A stretch of DNA of 64,000 nucleotides from Diplonema papillatum (Eukaryota > Euglenozoa > Diplonemea > Diplonemida > Diplonemidae). This document shows, piece by piece, positions 35,029 through 45,996 of this stretch. Position 1 is the stretch's first letter, and every line of letters begins with the position of its first letter. The DNA lies in NCBI GenBank assembly GCA_030068145.1, contig JAPJBO010000284.1, positions 183,974-247,973 on the forward strand, given 5' to 3'. The translations under genes and the position numbers were made by a program. Below the pieces are notes generated by a model. That model saw nothing but the letters and a program-made list of their open reading frames with translations, was not told where the DNA came from and ran no database searches.

Positions 35029-36382
35029 CGTTCTCGGTCGTGCAAAGTGGCCAGAAGAACGGGCGGGATAGATGGATCTGGTGTTTGTGTAGCGTATCGA
35101 CGCTTGTGTTTTGTGTCCTGTCGGAAGGGGGTGATGTAGAGCTCAAGCAGGTTGACGAAGTGATATTCGTGTAAGAGAAATCCGCACCGCCACGGACACG
35201 TAAGGCGGATCATCATGCGGGCTGGCAGCAGCTCCTTGGTGAGAGATTTTCTACCGGACTCTGTTCAGGCTCCGATCCCTAACTTAACTGTGAGTGTCGC
35301 GCTGTGTGAGCGGTCTTTTTTTAGCTGCTAGCTTTTGTTGGCAACTTGCGTCCTACGGATACGGTACTTCTGACGGCCTGTCCGGATGCCCGGCTGCGTG
35401 TGATTGCGTAAAATACGTCGGCGACTGTGAGTGAAGCCCTGCATTCCGCCCCCAATATTCCGCGCGCCGCAACGAGTGGTCGCTCTCTCCGGCAAGCATG
35501 TGCAACATAAAGTGGTATAGAACGGGCTGAAAAGGGCTCTTGTGTCGTGCAGCCAACCGGAAGGAAGGTGCAAACGCAACGAAATCTATTTGTCTAGGAA
35601 GGATGGGCATCTAATACATCGTAGACACATCGTCGTTGACACAGTGGGAAGGAAGCAACGCGAACAGAGAGCTTGGCTTATCGCCCATCTTCCGCTGTTC
35701 GTATCGGTGCACGCCTGGCTACAGAAAGTCTACCTTACGAGTCATCGCTACTCCTGTCGTTTACCCGCGATTAACCTCATCTCTGTCAGGACACTGGGGT
35801 AGAAGTCACATTCCGTTCCCACTCGCCACCTCTGCGGTGAGGTGAAAAGTTGTGGTGTTCAGCGAACAGTTCCGAGCTAGCACTTCATTGCAGGCACACC
35901 ATGCAAGAAGGAGAAATGAAGCAGCTGCGGGTAGCACCTCTCAAGAAGCGCTTCTCACAGCATATCCAAACTAAGCCTGAACCTAAAACTTCACTGGCAT
36001 CCCGCATGTGTCCTCAGAGCCAGTTCTTTTTTCTGAACTTACGGATCCAGTTTGCGACTTCCCTGTTCTGTCGAACAGAGGCTTGTCGCCTGGAGACCTA
36101 TTGCGGTTAACGGTACGGCCCGACACATCGACACTACACACAGAGAAATGTGAAAACAGGGGTTTTGCCTGGAGGCTTTTCGTGTAATTCTGCAGATGCT
36201 CTGAGCTATTCGTGTCGGTTTAACCACTAGCAAGCTGCAGTTCGAAGAGGCGCATGCCATTCTCCGAAGTCAGAGCTTCACGGGTTTCGTCCACTGGGTG
36301 TGCTTTACGCCTGAGGGCGTTGCCAGATCGTTCGAACGCGGCAAGATCATCGCCAGGTCGTTCAGATATGGAAGATATGGAG
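35029..36382. other. Intergenic region between Rieske and PDZ-like genes
   Basis: No supported gene. Two GACACATAAGGCGG-like repeats (near 34,748 and 35,197) belong to family A tails. A short minus-strand frame at about 35,105-35,165 (FVNLLELYITPFRQD) looks protein-like but is too short to name. Confidence 0.45.
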
Positions 36383-37906
36383 TCACAAGTTTCGCTTTCT
36401 CGTGGTCTTGCAGACACTACGAGCAGTGTTCCGCTCCTCGACGGGCCGTGGAAGAGTGGGCCAAAGGCCACGAGAGGTGCAAGAAACCCGTTCTGAGGAC
36501 GACGACCGAACAGCTGTTCGGAACGTCGGAGACGGTTTGGAAGGAGAAGCCTGCAGGCACGCCGTTCTCCTCCGATGTGCCACCATGTTGAATACATTGT
36601 ACGAGCCTTCTTCCGAGACGGGAACTAAGCCTCCGCCGCACGACAAGCGGCGAGGAAGCTGAAGCTGCTTTTTGCCCTTTGGGCTCGTCTGCAACGCTTG
36701 TTCCCCGACACAACCGCCGCGCTGCCTGCACAGCTTCTTGGGAGACGGAGCCGGCAGCTGGGCAGCCCGCACGGCGAGTGGCTTGCTGTTGGCAATTTGT
36801 TCGAAGAGACACATGCCGTGCTCCATTCGCGAGCAGAAGTCGGGGCTCCGGCAGGAGTGCGGAGAGCGGCTGACGGGTATTGTCCACCGGGCGGGCTTGG
36901 CGCCTGGGGGCGAGACGACGTCTTGAGGAGTCCGGGGCTTGCTGGGAGTTGCGCGGTCTCCGTCGGAGAGATGGGATCTGCTGCGTCGTGAATGCGTTGT
37001 GCTGCGCGCGGTTTGGTACCGTTTTAGCTTCGCGATGGCTGAGGCGGTGCGCTTTTGGGGTGTCGCATACGACGCTGTGGAGTTGCGCCGGGAGCGCTCG
37101 GATGGGGGAGACCGGGTACTACAGAGGAGTCGCGGTTGTGGCGAAGCACTTAGAGACCCGTACCGGTGGCTTGTCCAAGAGCTCGATGCTGAAGAAGAGG
37201 GCATCCGTGAGGTTGGGTTGCTTGACAAGCTGGGGGAACGAGTGGAGATCTGCTTCGCGATTTCGGTTCTCTCAGGGTGATCGAACGGCTCGTAATGTTG
37301 GGAAAACCGAATCTGACCGGGCGACCCAGGTGTGGAGGAAACGGGATTGGCGCAGGAATCGAACAGCGCCCTATCTGCCGCATGGCGGGCGACTGAATTG
37401 ACGTACCGAACGCGCTTCCGCACGCTGCTCAGGAATTGTGAGCGGTCGGGAGCGTCTCGGATGTCGACAGCCATCCGGGACAGGTCTGTGGACAGCTGTG
37501 CGTTTCGGTGGAAGTCCATCGGTAAAAAGTCGCTTGGCCTCGTCAGGACTAATTTGAGGGTCGCTGCTGGTGATGTAGGGAGTGCCAGTCGACCGCAGGA
37601 GGGATCTTTCGTAGACTGGTCGTGTGCCGGAGTCCGAAACTCAGTGAGAATCTCCGTCTTGCCGAGGGTGTGCTCGATGAGGTCCGTGGGTGATCGGATG
37701 TCTGTAGCGTTTATCTTGGACAGGATGGCGCCGATTACGCCTTCTGCAGTTGTCGGGTCAGTCTTCTTCGCAGCGAGGGCTCTTCCAACGGGACCCGTTG
37801 CGTCGATGCTCCTAACGAGCAACCGGCCTGTGATTTCAATGCCGAGGTTTTCGGTGGCTGACTTCACAACCACGAGCCGGAATACGGCATCCCGGTCTTC
37901 TCGCAT
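36383..37906 (-). CDS. PDZ-like domain protein with long Ser/Arg-rich tail
   Basis: 507 codons from the ATG at 37,906. The open frame continues upstream only into transposon sequence, so this ATG, the first in host DNA, was chosen. Residues 8-90 resemble a PDZ fold: a first strand FRLVVVKS, then LGIEITGRLLVRSI, GPVGRAL, a helix and VIGAILSKINATDI.S..DL. The rest is Ser-, Arg- and Pro-rich with SPSLSS and RSRSHLSD-type stretches and looks disordered; a conserved-looking VRYVNSVARHAADRALF segment lies near 180. PDZ domains bind C-terminal peptides of partners; the partner here is unknown. The stop at 36,383 is uncertain, because two other minus frames are open across 36,220-36,890. A 5.27-kb element begins 66 bp upstream. 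Confidence 0.6.
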   Translation of the reverse strand: MREDRDAVFRLVVVKSATENLGIEITGRLLVRSIDATGPVGRALAAKKTDPTTAEGVIGAILSKINATDIRSPTDLIEHTLGKTEILTEFRTPAHDQSTKDPSCGRLALPTSPAATLKLVLTRPSDFLPMDFHRNAQLSTDLSRMAVDIRDAPDRSQFLSSVRKRVRYVNSVARHAADRALFDSCANPVSSTPGSPGQIRFSQHYEPFDHPERTEIAKQISTRSPSLSSNPTSRMPSSSASSSWTSHRYGSLSASPQPRLLCSTRSPPSERSRRNSTASYATPQKRTASAIAKLKRYQTARSTTHSRRSRSHLSDGDRATPSKPRTPQDVVSPPGAKPARWTIPVSRSPHSCRSPDFCSRMEHGMCLFEQIANSKPLAVRAAQLPAPSPKKLCRQRGGCVGEQALQTSPKGKKQLQLPRRLSCGGGLVPVSEEGSYNVFNMVAHRRRTACLQASPSKPSPTFRTAVRSSSSERVSCTSRGLWPTLPRPVEERNTARSVCKTTRKRNL

Positions 37907-38045
37907 CGTCGCTACCGACACCCTTCCTTTCCACCTTCTTGGGGGCGGGGGATACAAGCACGTGCTTATGTGGGGCTGATGCCCATAACGGTAGACAAAT
38001 CTAAGTTTTTGCCCATAACGGTATAGTCGCAAGTTTTTGCCCATA

Positions 38046-39945
38046 TATGGGTCGATTTAAAAAAAGGGCCAGGACCACCCGTGCTACTAGAGCACAGGCG
38101 AATCCGTCACGGGGAGAAGGCCCCTACAACCGTGTCTGAGCAATCAGTTAAAAAACTCACGGCACTCGCCCTGATTGTGACTGCGACTCGCTAGGCAGCA
38201 CTGACTTGTCTTCATTTTACGGTGGCAATCTAAACTCCGCAGAGCACAGTGGACATGGGGTTGCCGTGTGCAGCACCAATGGTTGAAGTACCAAAAGGAA
38301 AAGAGTGCGAGGAAGTAATCCTGCGTGCTGAGGGCAGCAAGTCGCGTTACGCGAAGTACCCTACTGGAATGGGGGGATTGCAAGAACGTGCTTGGAATGG
38401 GTATGTGCTCAACACCGCACTGGTCCCGTCTGCGCCGTGTTTCGGTCCTTTAAGCCACGGACACATAAGGCGGGGTACCCACCCACCCCTCGTTGCCGTC
38501 CGGCTGACAACGATGCCGAGTTTAGGGGCCTTAGCATCAGCACTGGGGGGGGTTCACTTCTTGTCGGTTTTTTTGCTTTCCGTTGATGTTCACTCAGCTC
38601 AGACACAAGGAATCATCCCAGAAAGTTGTTTCAGGAGGTTTTCTGACCATAAACTTGGAGAAGCCATCAACAAAACACGAAAATAGCCCCCAAAATGGTG
38701 AATTCACCCTATTTTCAATCATTTTGGGGCAACAGTGGTGTGGTTGCTGTGCAATGCCTTTTTGTCACCGCTCCACCCCAGAACGCCTTGCAACAACACA
38801 ACCCCCCAGAACACTCTGGAAGAGCACCAGAACACCTTGGAATACCCCCAAACCACCTTGGAAGACTCCAAACTACCTTGAAAGACCCCCAGAACACCTT
38901 GGCAGAACACCTTCAAGGCCCCCAGAGGACATTGGAAAACCCCTGGCGCACGTTGGCAGACCCTCAAAACACCTTGAAAGACTTCTTGAACACCTTGGAA
39001 CCCCCCAGAACACCTTGGAAACTCCCCAGAACACGTTGGAAAGCTCCCAGAATACCCTGCAAGACCACCAGAGCACCTTGGTCGACCCCACCCAACCTTG
39101 GAAGACCTTTAGCACACCTTATAAGAACCCAGAACACCTTGGCAGAACTCCTTGCTAAGCCCCCAGACAGCTTGGAAACCCCGAGAACACCTTGAAACCC
39201 CCCAGAATACCTTAGAACCCCCTCAGAACACCTTGAAAAACCTCCGGAACACCCTCAGAACACCTTGGAAGACCCCCTAAGGACACTTGGAAACCCCCAG
39301 GACACTTTGGAAGACCCCCCGGACACTTTGGAAGACCCCCCGGACACTTTGGAAGACCCCCCGGACACTTTGGAAGACCCCCGGCACACCTTGGACGACC
39401 TTCAGAACACCTCGGAAGGTGTCCTGGGGGTCTTCCAATGTGCTGTGGGGGGGTTTTCAAGGTGCACCAGGGGTTCCAAGGTGTTCAAGAGGTCTTTCAA
39501 GGTGTTTTGAGGGTCTGCCAACGTGCACCAGGGGTTTCTGGGGGGCTTGAAGGTCTTCTGCCAAGGTGTTCTGGGGGTCTTTCAAAGTAGTTTGGGGTCT
39601 TCCAAGGTGGTTTGGGGGTCTTCCAAGGCGTTCTGGGGTTCTTCCAGAGTGTTTTGGGGGGTTTCCAAGGCGTTCGGGGGGTTCTTCCAGTGGAGCAGCT
39701 ACAAAAAGGCATTGCAGCAACCACACCACAGTTGCCCCAAAATGATTGAAAATAGGGTGAATTCACCATTTTTGGGGCTATTTTCATGTTTTGTTGATGG
39801 CTTCTCCAAGTTTATGGTCAGAAAACCTCCTGAAACAACTTTCTGGGATGATTCCTTGTGTCTGAGCTGAGTGAACATCAACGGAAAGCAAAAAAACCGA
39901 CAAGAATTGAAACCCCCCCCCCCCCCTTTTTTAAATCGACCCATA
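38046..39945. mobile_element. Element L: fold-back element with TA target duplication
   Basis: Ends are TATGGGTCGATTTAAAAAA and its inverse. The host site CCCATAACGG, known from neighbouring units, is split with TA duplicated, as for Tc1/mariner-type insertion. Inner arms of about 220 bp (38,545-38,780 and 39,690-39,925) are nearly identical inverted repeats. Between them CCAGAACACCTTGGAAGACC-type units fill about 600 bp in one orientation and then about 250 bp in the other, so the whole can fold on itself. A family A copy (38,069-38,544) has entered the G run of the left arm. Confidence 0.75.
38069..38544. repeat. Family A repeat, best-bounded copy
   Basis: Inferred limits come from the interruption in the left arm of element L: the right arm goes straight from AAAAAA through a G run to the inner repeat, while the left arm has these 476 bp in between. 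Colinear with 7918-8240. No coding capacity recognised. Confidence 0.6.
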
Positions 39946-40016
39946 TAACGGTATGAAGTTCTAAGTTTTTGCCCATAACGGTATGGAAATCCAAGTTTTT
40001 GCCCTAACGGTTCCAC

Positions 40017-40330
40017 ACTTCCTGTGTGGATTCTGGGTTCTTACTTTGGGGTCGAAGTTTTGGGTCCAAGTTCTGGCCAAACTTGTGCCACGACCCAAAC
40101 TTGGACCCACAGTCTTGGGTCCCAGTATTGGGCAAGTTTTGAGTCCAAGTATTGGGTCAGGTTTTGACTCCAAGTTTTGGGTCAAGTTTTGGGTTCAAGT
40201 TTTGGGTCCAAGTTTTGGGTCCAAGTTTTGGGTCCAAGTTTTGGGTCCAAGTGTTTTGGGTCCAAGTTTTGGGTCCAAGTTTTGGGTCCAAGTTTTGGTT
40301 CAAGGTTTGGGTCCAAATTTTGGACCAACT
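40017..40330. repeat. GGGTCCAAG minisatellite
   Basis: About 20 units of TTTTGGGTCCAAG, irregular at the left and regular at 40,185-40,310. The same core is seen at 18,060-18,145 and 48,715-48,850. Confidence 0.9.
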
Positions 40331-40459
40331 TTTCCGCACGTTGGCGCGAAAAGCTCCTTCTTACTTTTCATGCTCGCCTTTAGCTGTTCAATGTGGCAAA
40401 TTCTGTTGTGTTTTCCGCAGTTCAATTCCGCCAACAGGAAATTCCATCCACCCGCTGAT

Positions 40460-42710
40460 CAATTCCCGGGGCTAATTCCCATTCTCGAACACAATTTAAC
40501 TTTTTGCCCATTCTCGAGGGCTAATGCCCATTCTCGAACACAGTTTAACTTTTTGCCCATTCTCGAACACTCGCTAACTTTTTGCCCATTCTCGAACACT
40601 TTTTAACTTTTTGCCCATTCTCGAACAGTCGCCTAACTTTTTGCCCATTCTCGAACATTGAAAATTGCCCAGGGTGGGATTCGAACTCACCACCCGTACA
40701 TCCGAAAAATCCAGCCATTTTTGGGTTCGCCATTTCCGATTCCGATTTCCGTCGGATCCGTTCCTCGAACAAGGTGCCAGCATTTTGGTTGGCTGCTGCG
40801 TCCCGGCTCGGTATCCTGGTTGCGCACTGGGTCATTGACACCGCAGACGACGGGTAAACGGTTTACTAAAGGCATTGTGCACACAGATTCGTGCATAATT
40901 CAGGTATGCGCGAGTGACCAATCCGTTCTACTTGTAAGCGCTTCCTAATTATGTGCCCAAATCTCTTCAGAGCCACTGTTTTACCACGAGTAGTAACCAG
41001 CGACGGGCGCGACGTCACCCCGAATGACCCCAGAGGAGCGGGAGAGACTCAGAGCGGTAGCCGCAGCCAATCAAGATTTGAGTGATACTACTCTTACAGT
41101 AGAAGCTGCAAAGAAATGCGTAGTTTTGTTTTATTCTTTTACTTGTTTGTTGTCGACAACATATTGTGGTTGAGGTGTCATTCAGATGAAGATCTAAAGC
41201 CGCCCACGTCAAATTTTGTTAAGCAGCGGCTGCCAAAACTTGCCGTGACACCTATTTGATGCAAGGTAAAGGAGAAAGTTGGAAGTAATTGGGAAGTTGA
41301 TATTTTGTTGGGACCCTCGTAGCTCGCTGGGTCAGGCGCGCCAGGTAAGTGCTGGGCTAGTTCCTGTCTGGGCTCGGACTGTGAAGTCCTCTTGGGTTTC
41401 CGTCGCAAGTTCTCTCGTGTATGCTTACACCGAACCAGTTTGCGAATGGGTTTCCGGACCTTGTTGTCGCTATACCACAGAAGCGACACTTCGGCACGGT
41501 GGCTTGTGGGTCAGGAAGTTGTGTTTCTGGGATGTTCGCGGGAGGGCTTGCCTGCGAATCTTGCGTTTGTGACGGCGTCTGTCGTGGCAGCTCTGGTGTA
41601 ACAGGTCGAGCTGGTGGCTGTTCCCTTGAGTCCAGTCGAACGGAAGGCTGTTCTGGTGACTCTGGTTGAGCGGCCAGATGTTCTGGTTGTTCTTCTGATG
41701 GTTGGGGGACAACACGCGGGCACGCCTGTTCCTCTGTACTTGTCGCTGAAGCAAAAGAGTTGCGGGGAGGGTCTGCGTTTGGGTTGTGGAATCTTGCGAA
41801 CAGGCTTTCGGAGTACGGTCCCTGTATTGGGATGTAATGCACTTGAGCGATGTAACCTAGCATTACGGGGGTCCCTGACTCACCTACTGTCTGCGTGTGA
41901 AACCTGTTTCTCTCGTCAATGGAAAACAGGTGTATTTTCACGTTTTTGAGCTTTGTGTAGGCCACGAGTGAAAGGTAGTCGCCCCAGGTGTAGTTCTCGC
42001 GGAGTTTTGCAATGTACTGGGAGAGGTCAAGGTCGGGTAGGAAGTGCCAGAGCAGCCAGTCGTCTGAAAATATTCAGGAGCTGGCGGATGTTGACTGGAT
42101 CTTGTCCTCCCTGCCGCAGGTTGGCAGGCTGAGAGAGAGACTGGAATTGCCGGCGAGCCGCCAGGGCGCATGGCAGGAGCCATTTCTCCCGCCCATGTGC
42201 CAAGTGTAACAGCTGCCACTTCAACTCTGAAAAAAAATTGACCCAAAAAATCTGACCAAAAAAATTTGACCGAAAATTATTGTCCCAAATTTTTGGCCCA
42301 AAATGTGAATCACGTTGCAAACTGCTTTTCCTGTAAACAGAAAGCCTGGTGTAGGTCGCTGCGCAATTTGTAAGCAAACTCAGTGAAGTCTGTGCCGGGT
42401 TTTTAAACGGGGTAGCTCGCACGCCACCGTCACGTGTAGAAGAGCTTGAAGCAACCAAGAAACCGAGTGTAGATGCCGCCGAAGAAGCTGCGGCCTGAAG
42501 TTAGCAAGGGCCGTCTTCGAATCACTGTTCTCGCGGTGAAACTTCAGGCAAATGTCTCGGGGAAGTGACATTTTCACCACAAAAACTGGAATGTCCGAGA
42601 ATGAGCAAAAAGTTAAATAGTGTTCGAGATGGGCAAAAAGTTAAAAAGTGTTCGAGAATGGGCACAAACATAAGGAAGTGTACTATAATGGGAATTGTTC
42701 CCAATTCCCG
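40460..42710. mobile_element. Element F: MULE-like element with 9-bp target duplication and OTU remnant
   Basis: CAATTCCCG flanks 40,469-42,701 at both sides. Ends are related inverted repeats: GGGCTAATTCCCATTCTCG on the left and GGAACAATTCCCATTATAG on the right. Subterminal arrays of CCCATTCTCGAACAC with TTAACTTTTTG lie at 40,478-40,660 and, inverted, at 42,590-42,665. The interior holds an OTU-protease-like pseudogene on the minus strand. It is nested in element G. A stretch at about 40,795-40,915 is shared, inverted, with element H (62,955-63,080). Confidence 0.8.
41357..42190 (-). pseudogene. OTU-like cysteine protease with C-terminal zinc finger, frameshifted
   Basis: Two minus frames give one protein. 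The first (42,190 to about 42,060) ends GGQDPVNIRQLLNIF; the second continues DDWLLWHFLPDLDLSQYI, then ENYTWGDYLSLVAYTKLKNV and, near the end of the fold, GYIAQVHYIPI. This is the OTU pattern: an N-terminal helix, W-G-D before the helical segment and the catalytic His in VHY. A frameshift separates the halves near 42,060, and the Cys box expected upstream (D-G-N-C) is not recognisable (AARRQFQSLS), so it is probably inactive. After a Pro/Gln/Ser-rich linker comes a C2HC finger, CRFCG...HERTC. OTU enzymes cleave ubiquitin or similar chains; related proteases are known in some mobile elements. Confidence 0.6.
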
Positions 42711-43252
42711 ATCTCTCTCGATTTTGCGGGATAACACTGGAATTATACAACATGCACGAAAATGAGGTTTCAAACTTTTTGGAGACTCAGCTCGAAGTCG
42801 CTGCTCGGTAGTGCGCGCATGGCCGGGTGATGTTGGGTTACTGGTCGCCCGTCCACATCATCATCAGATCAAGCCGCCGCACGCGCCAACGGGCAGGCAC
42901 GCGCCAACGGGCCAGTGAACCCAGGTCAACCCTCGTATGTTTCGGTGTGGCTGAATCGAACTGGTCAGGCTGGGGTCGAAGGAATTTCTGAATGATTCAA
43001 AATGGGTCAGGCCGTTTTTTGGCGCGGCTCATTTTCTGGTCTCAAAACCGGTTTGGGCAAAAACTTCACAATCGTGTACCGTTATGGGCAAAAACCTAAG
43101 CAGCTATACCGTTATGGGCAAAAACGTGGGCGAGTATACCGTTATGGGCAAAAACGTGAGTATACCGTTATGGGCAAAAACTTGGGCGAGTATACCGTTA
43201 TGGGCAAAAACTTAGATTTGTCTGCCGTTATGGGCATCAGCCCGCTTATGTG

Positions 43253-43886
43253 ACCACTGCGTGGTATGACATGATGTGAATCTTTATCTGCAGCGTGTTT
43301 CGGTCCTTCATGCCGTGGGCACATCGAACGGTATCTGCTCCACACACTTGGTACAGTCTACTTACGTTTTGCTTTTGATTCCGATAAAAAGCCAGACAAC
43401 AATAGACAATGGCAACTTCATTGCTAGCTGCTCGACTTGATGCCCGAGATTCAACCGGAGGCCTTTGAACTCTGCCTTTTGAGTTGTGGGCGCCGCCCGG
43501 TGACCCGAGTTTCGGCAGCTGTTTCAGCAAGAAACGAGAGGGCGAAACGACTTTTGCTTTCGTTCAAAGACCGCGGGGGAGGGCATGTGGCGCGTCTACC
43601 GGCTTTCGTTGGTTCTCACTTTTACATGGGTAACGGGAGGGGGGCATGGAACTAAAAATATTGGCTTAGGCGATACGGCTGCGACTCAGGGCGCGGCGCT
43701 TTACTACTCTCTTCTGTTTTTTAGTGGTGTTCTTTATTGTGTTTTTGTACAGAAACAAGAGAAGAAATACGTAGTTTTGTTGAAAATCACGACTCTTGCC
43801 ACGAGCCTGGGGAGATACAACGGCAGGATGGGTCCGTTTCGCTGAAAGCTTGCTCAGCCGTTCCTCGATTTCCAGCGTTATTTCCG
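43253..43886. other. Region without supported gene
   Basis: Host-like sequence resuming after element G, with a weak family A tail at 43,295-43,325. Open frames have no domains. Confidence 0.4.
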
Positions 43887-43996
43887 TAAAAAGACAGGCG
43901 CTTCGTTTTTGTGCGTCGGTTGATCATTTTTTCACTAGTTTTTACCTCATTCTCAGATGAGGAATTCTACCGGAACGCTGCTCACGTCTTTTTAGC
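43887..43996. mobile_element. Family D MITE-like copy
   Basis: AAAAAGACAGGCGCTTCGTT to CTCACGTCTTTTT; same ends as 17,754-17,881 and about 110 bp long. A long direct repeat begins at once on its right. Confidence 0.6.
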
Positions 43997-44380
43997 ACAA
44001 TGTATTACTCATTCCACGAAAACGTGTCACAGATTTTGCTTCGTGCGATCCGCCCTGTTTAGACCAAAGTTTGAGCAAAATTCGGATATTTTTTTGGGAT
44101 GGAAAGAGCTATCCACGGCGTGTATCGGCACCTTTTTGTAACTCGATATAGCCAAAAATCTGACTCAAGATGACTTTAGACGTTTTTCGGCCGATTTTCG
44201 GGCCCCCAAAAAAACACTCTTCGAAGGAATCGGACCAAGTACCCCCAGAACCGCAAGTGGGTGTGCTACCCGTCAGACCACGGGCGAAAAAAAAACTCTG
44301 TTTTTAGTAAGCAACTACGGAAGACATGCAGGGGGCGAGAACTGCATTTACTCGTACGGGCAAGTCGTTCTTTTGTTCCT
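43997..44380. repeat. Long dispersed repeat, copy 1
   Basis: Matches 45,997-46,390 in the same orientation, from CTCATTCCACGAAAACGTGT through GGGATGGAAAGAGCT and CCCCCAAAAAAACACTCTTC to GACATGCAGGGGGCGAGAAC. A diverged inverted relative is at 47,395-47,760. The CATTCCACGAAAACGTGTCA end also occurs alone at 52,668-52,697 and 60,030-60,057. Confidence 0.8.
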
Positions 44381-44889
44381 TTTGTCAAACTAGGAAAGAA
44401 GAAGGACGGAATCTTCCTGTGCATGGAGCAAAACTCCAACCGTGGCTCAAGCCACCATCGCCAGATAGTCGTTGTTAGTTTAGCTTACCCTTAGGCTGCT
44501 AAACTGTCTGTCGTTTAAGTTTATTAGTCAAACCAGTTTCGATCGTTTAGAGTGGCGGCGACAATTATAAATTCAATCTGTGTCTCGTAGAAGGCACCAC
44601 CAGCGAAAAACTGATGAAACGCAGACTGGGTGGACATGTTATTCCAAAGCACGCACGCCAATCCCTGCCCCGGCAGAACTTGACAGTTGTTGAATAGAAT
44701 TGTCTTGTAATACAATTCTTCGAGACTGGAGGTCCTATGAACATGCAATGTGAATAGCCTCTATTCGAGCCAACCCCACTTTTCTCTACACTAAAAAAGT
44801 GTATTGTTTTTGAACTAGATAATAGCGCGGAGCTGGCTTTTTCTCCCCCTGGGCGGCCCCCCCCCGTGCTGGGCCCCGGGTAAGAGGCC

Positions 44890-45375
44890 AAATTTTACAC
44901 CCGAACTTAGCTTCACCCGGACTTTGTTTCGCCGAACTTAGCTTCACCCGAGCTTTGCTTCGCCCGAACTTTGCTTCACCTAACTTTGCTCACCCGAACT
45001 TAGCTTCGCCCGAACTTTGTTTCGCCCGAACTTTGTTTCGCCCGAACTTAGCTTCACCAGAACTTTGCTTCACCCGAACTTAGCTTCGCCCGAACTTTGC
45101 TTCACCAGAACTTAGCTTCGCCCGAACTTTGCTTCACCCGAACTTAGCTTCGCCGAACTTTGTTTCGCCCGATCTTAGCTTCACCAGAACGTCCGAACTT
45201 TGCTTCACCCAGAACTTAGCTTCGCCCGGACTTTGTTTCGCCCGAACTTAGCTTCGCCCGAACTTTGCTTCGCCCGAACTTTGTTTCGCCCGAACTTAGC
45301 TTCACCCGAACTTTGCTTCACCAGAACTTAGCATTGCCCGAACTTAGCTTCGCCCGAACGTTGCTGTTCCCCGAA
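44890..45375. repeat. 16-17 bp minisatellite (CCCGAACTTAGCTTCG)
   Basis: About 28 units of CCCGAACTTAGCTTCG and CCCGAACTTTGCTTCA variants that alternate A/T and G/A at two positions, over 480 bp. It runs straight into a block shared with element 2. Confidence 0.9.
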
Positions 45376-45800
45376 CTTTAACTGCTGCCTCCAGTCTCGC
45401 CACTGGCCGGCCTTAGCCGAGCGCACGTACTTTCTACAGAAGTCGCCTGTCACGCGGCCAAGACGGAGACAGTCCGGCCAAGCTGCACGAGCCGATTCGT
45501 CCAAGGGCGCCAAAGCGCCACCTACAAACGCTCCGCCGACGAATGCGCCACCTTCCAAAATCACTCTACTTCTCCACTGATTTTGCGCAATCTTCTACGG
45601 CCGGGCCGCAGCAGTAGATCTCGAGATAGTTGGCGACGCCACAGCACTGGGCGTCGCCCTTCGCCACCGCCGACCACTTACGACAAACCACGTCCCTGCC
45701 GGGTCATCACGCAACTTAGTACGCTTGCGCAGTGACTCGTAATAGCCTACAAAGGTTTCACAACGAGTCACTGACAACTTGACAAACGTGACCACCGGTC
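45376..45800. repeat. Block shared with element 2 in opposite orientation
   Basis: Homologous to 52,855-53,255 reversed, including CACAGCACTGGGCGTCGCCC, GCCGATTCGTCCAAGGGCGC and AGTGACTCGTAATAGCC. No conserved reading frame recognised. At 45,855-45,995 it is followed by ACAATTGTATTCCAAG units. Confidence 0.7.
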
Positions 45801-45996
45801 TCCAGTCTACCGGAGTCCAGACCTGTTGTGGAGGGTCCACGATTAGAAACCGTGTGCACAATTGTATTCCAAGGCAACTGCACCAAAACCAAGTGTGTTC
45901 CAACACAATTCTATTCAGCTGGACGGACTCTGAAACCGGCCAAAAAAAAAAGACAATTGTATTCAAAGGACACAATTGTATTCCAAGACAATTGTA

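Larger units (their letters stand above)
37964..43252. mobile_element. Element G: 5.27-kb MULE-like element with 9-bp target duplication
   Basis: GCTTATGTG occurs at 37,964-37,972 and 43,244-43,252. Between them, 37,973-43,243 has terminal inverted repeats that match over 53 bases with one mismatch, starting GGGCTGATGCCCATAACGG. Subterminal units TTTTTGCCCATAACGGTATA are repeated at both ends in opposite orientation (37,980-38,050 and 39,940-40,015 against 43,075-43,240). Nine-base duplications are typical of Mutator-like elements, but no transposase is visible. Inside are element L, a GGGTCCAAG array and element F. It lies 66 bp upstream of the PDZ-like start codon, between the gene and whatever promoter or splice acceptor it had. 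Confidence 0.85.

Noticed and set aside
35105-35165. Short minus-strand frame FVNLLELYITPFRQD suggestive of a RhoGEF-like helix
   Set aside because: Fifteen residues are not enough to assign a family.
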